Positions 62,202-64,000 of a stretch of 64,000 nt of DNA are shown piece by piece (within the stretch, counting starts at the first letter, position 1; each line of letters begins with the position of its first letter). The DNA is from Alphaproteobacteria bacterium. Its GTDB lineage: Bacteria; Pseudomonadota; Alphaproteobacteria; UBA8366. Location: contig WHUA01000002.1 of NCBI GenBank assembly GCA_009377445.1, positions 1 to 64,000 of the forward strand, given 5' to 3'. A model generated the notes under the pieces. The model was not told where the DNA came from, made no database searches, and worked only from the letters and a program-made list of their open reading frames with translations. The position numbers and the translations under genes are program-made.

Positions 62202-64000
62202 CTACTGCAGCGGCACCGCCGTGGTATTGCCGGCGGCGATGGCTGCCTCCGCGTCCTTCGCCAGTCCCTCGATTCGGTACTTCACCAGATACTGGCCTTC
62301 CGGCAGCGGGATCGCCCCCTCGCCGCCCCGGCCGCGGGCGACGATGCCGCCCTTCGCATCGACGACCTCGAACGGCGTGCGCATGGCGCGCAGCAACGCC
62401 TCCGCCAGCGCCGCCCGGTCGGGCGCGTGGAAATAGGCGCCCGCGCCGATGCCGGCCCAGGATTCGAGCAGATAGCGGCGCTCCGCGTCCTCGACCCCGT
62501 AGCCGATGATGGCGAAGGGCGTGTCGACGCCCTGCTCCGCCAGGAAGCGAAGCGCGGCGGCCGGGTTGTCGCCGCAACCTTCTTCGCCGTCGGTGACGAG
62601 CAGGACGATGCGCTCGCCCCGCTTCTCCGCGAGGTCCTCCGCGACCTTGCGGAGCGACGCGGCGATGGCGGCCTTGCCGCTCCCGCCCGCCTCCAGCGCG
62701 CCGAGCTTCGCACTGGCGGCCTGCGGATTCACCGGCGCGATCGGAATCGCGAGGTCGCTGCGGCAGCTTTCAGGGCCGCCATGGCCGAAGACGCGAAGCG
62801 CCAGGTTCGCCTCTCGCGGCAACGCGTGCTCGACCAGCTTCTGTAGCGTTTCCTTGACGGCGGCGACGTCGCTCGGGCCGCCGGAAAGGTCGAGCAGGAT
62901 CTCGACGGCGGTGCCGGTGCCGAAGCGGCGATAGCCTGCGTCGCCGACCACCAGCGTGCCTGGATTTTCCGCCGGCGGGCGGATGCGCATGGGCTTCTCC
63001 GCCAGCACCTTGCCGCCGCGCATGACGTAGCGAAGCGTGTAGTCGCCGCCTTCGCGCGGCGCCCAGATGGCAATCGGATTGCCGCGCGTCGCGAAGGTAT
63101 GCGCGACGGGCCGGTCGCTGCCCTGCTTAACCAGCTCGACGCGGTCGGCCTGGTTGCCCGGCCCCTCCCACACGACGGCGAAATCGAGCCCGCCCTGCAC
63201 CGCGTCGGGGGCATAGAGCGTCGCCGACGGCGGCTGCACGTCCAACTGCAGCACTGCCAGCTCGGTGCCGCCGGTGACGTAGACCGCCTCGTAACTACCC
63301 GGCTCGGCCGGGGCGCGCAGCAGCACAGCGTCTCCGAAGCTGCGCGCGACGTCGGCATGAGCGAGGTCGCCGAACAGCGGGCCGCCCGGCTTGCGGAGGC
63401 CGATGCGGTCGCCCGCATTCTCCGGGCCGCTCCAGATAATCCGGAAATCGCTCTCGGTCATCACCGGCCCCTGGACGTCGAGCGTGGCTTCCGCCGCGTA
63501 AGCCTTCAGCGGCGCGGAGGCGAGCACGGTCGAGCCCGACAGATAGACCACCGTGTAGCGGCCCTCATGCTGCGGCGCGGTCATGGACAGCTTGTCGCTC
63601 TGCTTCCCGCGGAGCGGAACCTTGGCGGAGAAGTTGATCGGCGAGCCCTTCGCGTCGCCGAGCGTGAGCACGTCGCCCGGGTTCGCCGGGCCCTCGACCG
63701 TCACCTCGAAGCGGTCGCGGATGCGGACGAGCTTCGGCGCCGACACCGAGGCGGACGCGCCCGTGACCTCGAGCGGCACGCTCGCCAGCGGCTTGACGCC
63801 GGTGAAGTAGGCGACCTTGTAGCGGCCCGGCTTTTCCGGCGCGATCATCTCGAGCGTGCCCTTCTGCTTGCCATTCGGATAGGCGCGCTGCGCGTAAAGG
63901 ATCGGCGTGCCGTCGAGTTTGACGAAGGTGACGTGGTCGCCGGGATTGGCGGGCCCTTCGTACTCGACCGCGATCTGCTCGCGGAGCACGGCCTTCGCCG
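62202..64000 (-). CDS. VWA-domain protein with tandem Ig-like repeats (5' end outside window)
   Basis: At least 599 residues; the frame continues beyond the right edge. Six segments of about 90 residues repeat the pattern (I/V)EGPxNPGDxVTLxK, then GRYxVxYxxGxxxLASxPLxV, at roughly residues 5-75, 90-165, 175-250, 260-330, as beta-sandwich modules. A von Willebrand A domain follows (about 345-520): the MIDAS is VEILLDLSGGPSD with Ser, Thr in LLVTDGEEGCGDNPAAALRF, and Asp. A short basic-free C-terminal beta segment ends it. The exported, cell-surface or periplasmic location is likely, but the signal peptide is not in the window. Confidence 0.85.
   Translation of the reverse strand, partial: AKAVLREQIAVEYEGPANPGDHVTFVKLDGTPILYAQRAYPNGKQKGTLEMIAPEKPGRYKVAYFTGVKPLASVPLEVTGASASVSAPKLVRIRDRFEVTVEGPANPGDVLTLGDAKGSPINFSAKVPLRGKQSDKLSMTAPQHEGRYTVVYLSGSTVLASAPLKAYAAEATLDVQGPVMTESDFRIIWSGPENAGDRIGLRKPGGPLFGDLAHADVARSFGDAVLLRAPAEPGSYEAVYVTGGTELAVLQLDVQPPSATLYAPDAVQGGLDFAVVWEGPGNQADRVELVKQGSDRPVAHTFATRGNPIAIWAPREGGDYTLRYVMRGGKVLAEKPMRIRPPAENPGTLVVGDAGYRRFGTGTAVEILLDLSGGPSDVAAVKETLQKLVEHALPREANLALRVFGHGGPESCRSDLAIPIAPVNPQAASAKLGALEAGGSGKAAIAASLRKVAEDLAEKRGERIVLLVTDGEEGCGDNPAAALRFLAEQGVDTPFAIIGYGVEDAERRYLLESWAGIGAGAYFHAPDRAALAEALLRAMRTPFEVVDAKGGIVARGRGGEGAIPLPEGQYLVKYRIEGLAKDAEAAIAAGNTTAVPLQ

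Overview
The window is GC-rich chromosomal DNA from an alphaproteobacterium. The evidence is the gene content (hydantoinase pair, PEP-mutase/isocitrate lyase family, TfdA dioxygenases, CaiB-type CoA transferase, FecI/FecR/TonB receptor), the codon use, and many palindromic intergenic repeats of a kind common in Rhodospirillales, Hyphomicrobiales and Sphingomonadales. I cannot name a genus. I found no rRNA, tRNA or CRISPR array. Most genes are catabolic or transport functions of a soil or marine heterotroph.

Layout. 1-521: a nuclease-like gene cut by an IS3-family element that runs off the left edge. 633-5932: an MFS transporter and a hyuB/hyuA pair. 6187-10532: an iron-uptake block of TonB receptor, FecR anti-sigma and FecI sigma. 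10860-18202: a DHA2 exporter, a carboxymuconolactone decarboxylase-like protein, two PEP-mutase/isocitrate lyase paralogues and aconitase. 18439-21584: a GIY-YIG nuclease, an SDR lacking the usual active site, an ArsC-like thioredoxin-fold protein and MmgE/PrpD. 21743-29217: a serine hydrolase, an internally duplicated unknown protein, an M19 peptidase homologue missing metal ligands, a K+/H+ antiporter and a lipoprotein serine protease. 30-34.5 kb: two tandem TfdA-type dioxygenases and a PepSY/DUF2271/DUF4198/ApbE operon that probably completes the iron system. 34.5-47.5 kb: acyl-CoA ligase and CoA transferase, two ThDP enzymes, an SMP-30 lactonase, a GMC oxidoreductase, an acetamidase/formamidase and a mandelate-racemase family enzyme. 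47.6-64 kb: mixed genes (aldo/keto reductase, luciferase-like monooxygenase, RNA cytosine methyltransferase, a coiled-coil membrane protein, PsiE, ArsR/SRPBCC, pirin, carboxylesterase, a second GIY-YIG nuclease, MFS, and a VWA protein cut by the right edge).

The intergenic DNA is unusually structured. At least five repeat families recur: (i) hairpins containing CTGAGCTTGTCGAAG; (ii) elements of 127-213 bp bounded by CCCTCTCCGCC arms; (iii) C/G-tract elements with a CCCCGCAAGGGG core; (iv) inverted pairs of GTCA...TCCAT hairpins around an AT-rich core; (v) one perfect 23-nt palindrome. Both small GIY-YIG nuclease genes end 4-5 bp before a family-iv hairpin. This is the best candidate here for an undescribed system: a nuclease-linked, REPIN-like repeat family, in which GIY-YIG would play the role that RAYT transposases play for classical REP elements.
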